From: Clostridiales bacterium
GTDB taxonomy: Bacteria; Bacillota; Clostridia; Peptostreptococcales; Anaerovoracaceae
Length of the DNA: 6,197 bases
Direction of reading: 5' to 3'
Assembly: GCA_012735285.1 (NCBI GenBank)
Contig: JAAYHT010000296.1
Location: 1-6,197 of the forward strand
The notes under the pieces were generated by a model. That model saw nothing but the letters and a program-made list of their open reading frames with translations, was not told where the DNA came from and searched no databases. The translations under genes were made by a program, and so were the position numbers. Positions 4,685 through 6,197 of the stretch are shown piece by piece. How positions within the stretch are numbered: the stretch's first letter is position 1; each line of letters opens with the position of its first letter.

Positions 4685-6197
4685 CTAACTTCCTTCTGAT
4701 ATATGATACATCATTCTCCATAAATGATGCGTTATACCGTCCACTAAGAGGATTAGTTTGACGTATTTAAACGCATCATTAATATTTACTTCTCCTTTAG
4801 CCGTAACTTCAAATATTTCCGCCCTTTCTTTCTTTCGAAACTCTGCTAACTCCTGTGAGAAGCTGGATAGTTTAGAAACAACAGATGAAAAATCATCTTT
4901 CTCCAAGGCCTCTATAGATTCCAGAATAAGCTCTTCCATTTGAAAAACTACAGGGTAAACCCGTTCCATAGGATTTAAAAGCTCTACTTCGCTTAGGTTA
5001 TAAATCGCCAGTCTAGCCATTCTTTGCAGATGATCTATCGCATGTAGCAAGGAGGTGTACCTTGCTGTAGTTTCTTGGGAGTCAGCTCGGATAGCCATAA
5101 CAAATTCCTTTATTTCGTCAATTTCCAATTGGACCTTTTCTAAATTCTTATTAAATTTCGCCATATCAGGATGTGAAGAGGGTAAACTATATGATAGGGC
5201 TTGGGCTTTAAGACTAGTTTCTTCTAGAATCTGTATTGCAGCTTCCTTCAAAGCCCTCATTGCGGTTTCAGTTGCAACAGCCGGGATAGGAATAATGCTG
5301 GAATCTAAATGCTTAGTTATGTCAGACTTTTTCTCAGGCTGCAGCCGAATAATGAATTTTGTAAATTGTTTTATAAATGGTGTTAAAACAACGATTCCCA
5401 GTATACTATATAAAGTATGAAATAATGCAACAATGATTAAGGGGTCTTCCCAACTTAGCAGAGAAGCAAAACCCCTGATAGCTGAAACTATTAATGGAAA
5501 GAAGATAAATGTTACTGCACCTGTGAATAGATTGAAAAAGATATGGGCAAGGGCTGTCCGCTTGGCTGATACACTGGCTCCAATTGAAGCAAAGGCAACA
5601 GTAGCCGTGGTTCCAATATTTTGCCCTATTACAAGTGCTATGGCCTGTTCTAAACCAATAGTTCCTGCGGCAAGCACAGTTATAGTTGTAGCAACAGCAG
5701 CACTTGATGATTGCATGATGATTGTCATTATGATTCCTATAATAATAAGGATCAATCGATTCAAAATACTAAGATCAGAAAACTGAGTAAAGTCTATATA
5801 ATCATCGAGACCAGCCATACCTGACTGCAGGTATTGGATTCCAACAAAAATCAAACCAAAGCCTGTAAGCACATACCCAATCTGAGCCCATCTCCCTGAG
5901 CTAAATTGTTTCAATATCATTCCTATGCCAATGATGGGCAAGGCCAGCTGGCTCACACTGAATTTAAGGCCAATAAGGGCTACCATCCATCCCGTGCTTG
6001 TTGTTCCTAAATTAGCCCCAAAGATTACTCCTGTGGCCTGTAAAAATGTCAGCATGCCCGCACTGACAAAACCAATGGTCATTAGGGAGGTAGCGGTGGA
6101 AGATTGTACTAGCAAAGTAATGATGGCACCCATTGCAATTGATGAAACAGTGCCTCCTGTAAAACGATTCAAAAGGCTTCTTAATGATTCCCCGGCA
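4685..6197 (-). CDS. Na/Pi-cotransporter family membrane protein with PhoU-like C-terminal region (N-terminus cut by window edge)
   Basis: 503 codons are visible and the frame stays open to the right edge. AGESLRSLLNRFTGG at the edge matches the usual region about 30 residues into the family, so only the first membrane helix is likely missing; the TTG at 6172 is not the true start. Two Na_Pi_cotrans repeats are evident. The first has QSSTAT (fragment residues 31-36) and GANLGTT (60-66); the second has QSSSAA (162-167) and GQNIGTT (191-197). The duplicated QSS motifs are the substrate/Na+ binding signature in the SLC34/NptA group. Residues about 300-500 are hydrophilic and helical, resembling PhoU, as in bacterial YjbB-type members. 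It probably moves phosphate across the cytoplasmic membrane with sodium; direction is uncertain, because YjbB is linked to phosphate export. It converges on the regulator gene and its own promoter is outside the window. Confidence 0.9.
   Translation of the reverse strand, partial: AGESLRSLLNRFTGGTVSSIAMGAIITLLVQSSTATSLMTIGFVSAGMLTFLQATGVIFGANLGTTSTGWMVALIGLKFSVSQLALPIIGIGMILKQFSSGRWAQIGYVLTGFGLIFVGIQYLQSGMAGLDDYIDFTQFSDLSILNRLILIIIGIIMTIIMQSSSAAVATTITVLAAGTIGLEQAIALVIGQNIGTTATVAFASIGASVSAKRTALAHIFFNLFTGAVTFIFFPLIVSAIRGFASLLSWEDPLIIVALFHTLYSILGIVVLTPFIKQFTKFIIRLQPEKKSDITKHLDSSIIPIPAVATETAMRALKEAAIQILEETSLKAQALSYSLPSSHPDMAKFNKNLEKVQLEIDEIKEFVMAIRADSQETTARYTSLLHAIDHLQRMARLAIYNLSEVELLNPMERVYPVVFQMEELILESIEALEKDDFSSVVSKLSSFSQELAEFRKKERAEIFEVTAKGEVNINDAFKYVKLILLVDGITHHLWRMMYHISEGS

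Noticed and set aside
4641..4703. 8-bp inverted repeat TATATCAG/CTGATATA around the two convergent stop codons
   Set aside because: 47-nt loop, AT-rich, both arms coding and no T run; too weak to call a terminator or regulatory element.
5271..5280. GTTGCAACAG, similar to half of the palindrome at 3989-4006 (a similar half also at 4318-4326)
   Set aside because: Single half-sites inside coding sequence; expected by chance and not near a promoter.
5055..5786. Plus-strand open frames opposite the Na/Pi-cotransporter gene
   Set aside because: Antisense shadows of a well-supported transporter gene with no ribosome binding sites or recognisable domains.
6170..6172. TTG at 6172 as the start of the Na/Pi-cotransporter
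   Set aside because: The frame continues to the edge with a typical family sequence (AGESLRSL), so the gene is partial and the true start lies outside.

Overview
The window looks like a piece of chromosome from a low-GC, probably anaerobic Firmicute of the Clostridia type. This rests on AT-rich non-coding DNA, strong AGGAGG-type ribosome binding sites, short Gram-positive type I signal peptidases, and a Crp/Fnr regulator beside a cysteine-rich iron-sulfur protein. The exact taxon cannot be fixed from this sequence. There are eight protein genes (seven complete, one cut by the right edge), no RNA genes, no mobile elements and no CRISPR. Nearly all of the DNA is coding.

Left part (1-3200): a minus-strand gene encodes a small membrane-anchored protein with an acidic linker and an MltG/YceG-like LysM-type domain but no lytic transglycosylase domain. 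Divergent from it is a plus-strand cluster: an RluA-family pseudouridine synthase, two tandem type I signal peptidases, and smpB. The second signal peptidase and smpB overlap by ATGA. Each side of the divergent gap has a recognisable promoter. The plus promoter is placed so that transcription should begin on the A of the pseudouridine synthase ATG, which predicts a leaderless mRNA. A symmetrical A-tract/T-tract hairpin after smpB can terminate transcription from both sides.

Middle part (3206-4679): a minus-strand iron-sulfur protein is divergent from a plus-strand Crp/Fnr-family regulator. The short gap holds a perfect 8-2-8 palindrome. It is centred at about -41.5 from the predicted start of the iron-sulfur gene, where its promoter has a good -10 but no -35. 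It is centred at about +16 from the predicted start of the regulator gene. This is the layout expected if the regulator activates the iron-sulfur gene and represses itself. The regulator also lacks any ATG, GTG or TTG behind its strong ribosome binding site; the family N-terminus points to an ATT start codon.

Right part (4685-6197): a minus-strand Na/Pi-cotransporter-like membrane protein with a C-terminal PhoU-like helical region runs off the window at its N-terminus. It converges on the regulator with 5 bp between the stop codons and no clear terminator.

No wholly new multi-gene system is evident. The observations most worth a second look are the iron-sulfur protein/regulator switch with its ATT start, and the predicted leaderless pseudouridine synthase gene.
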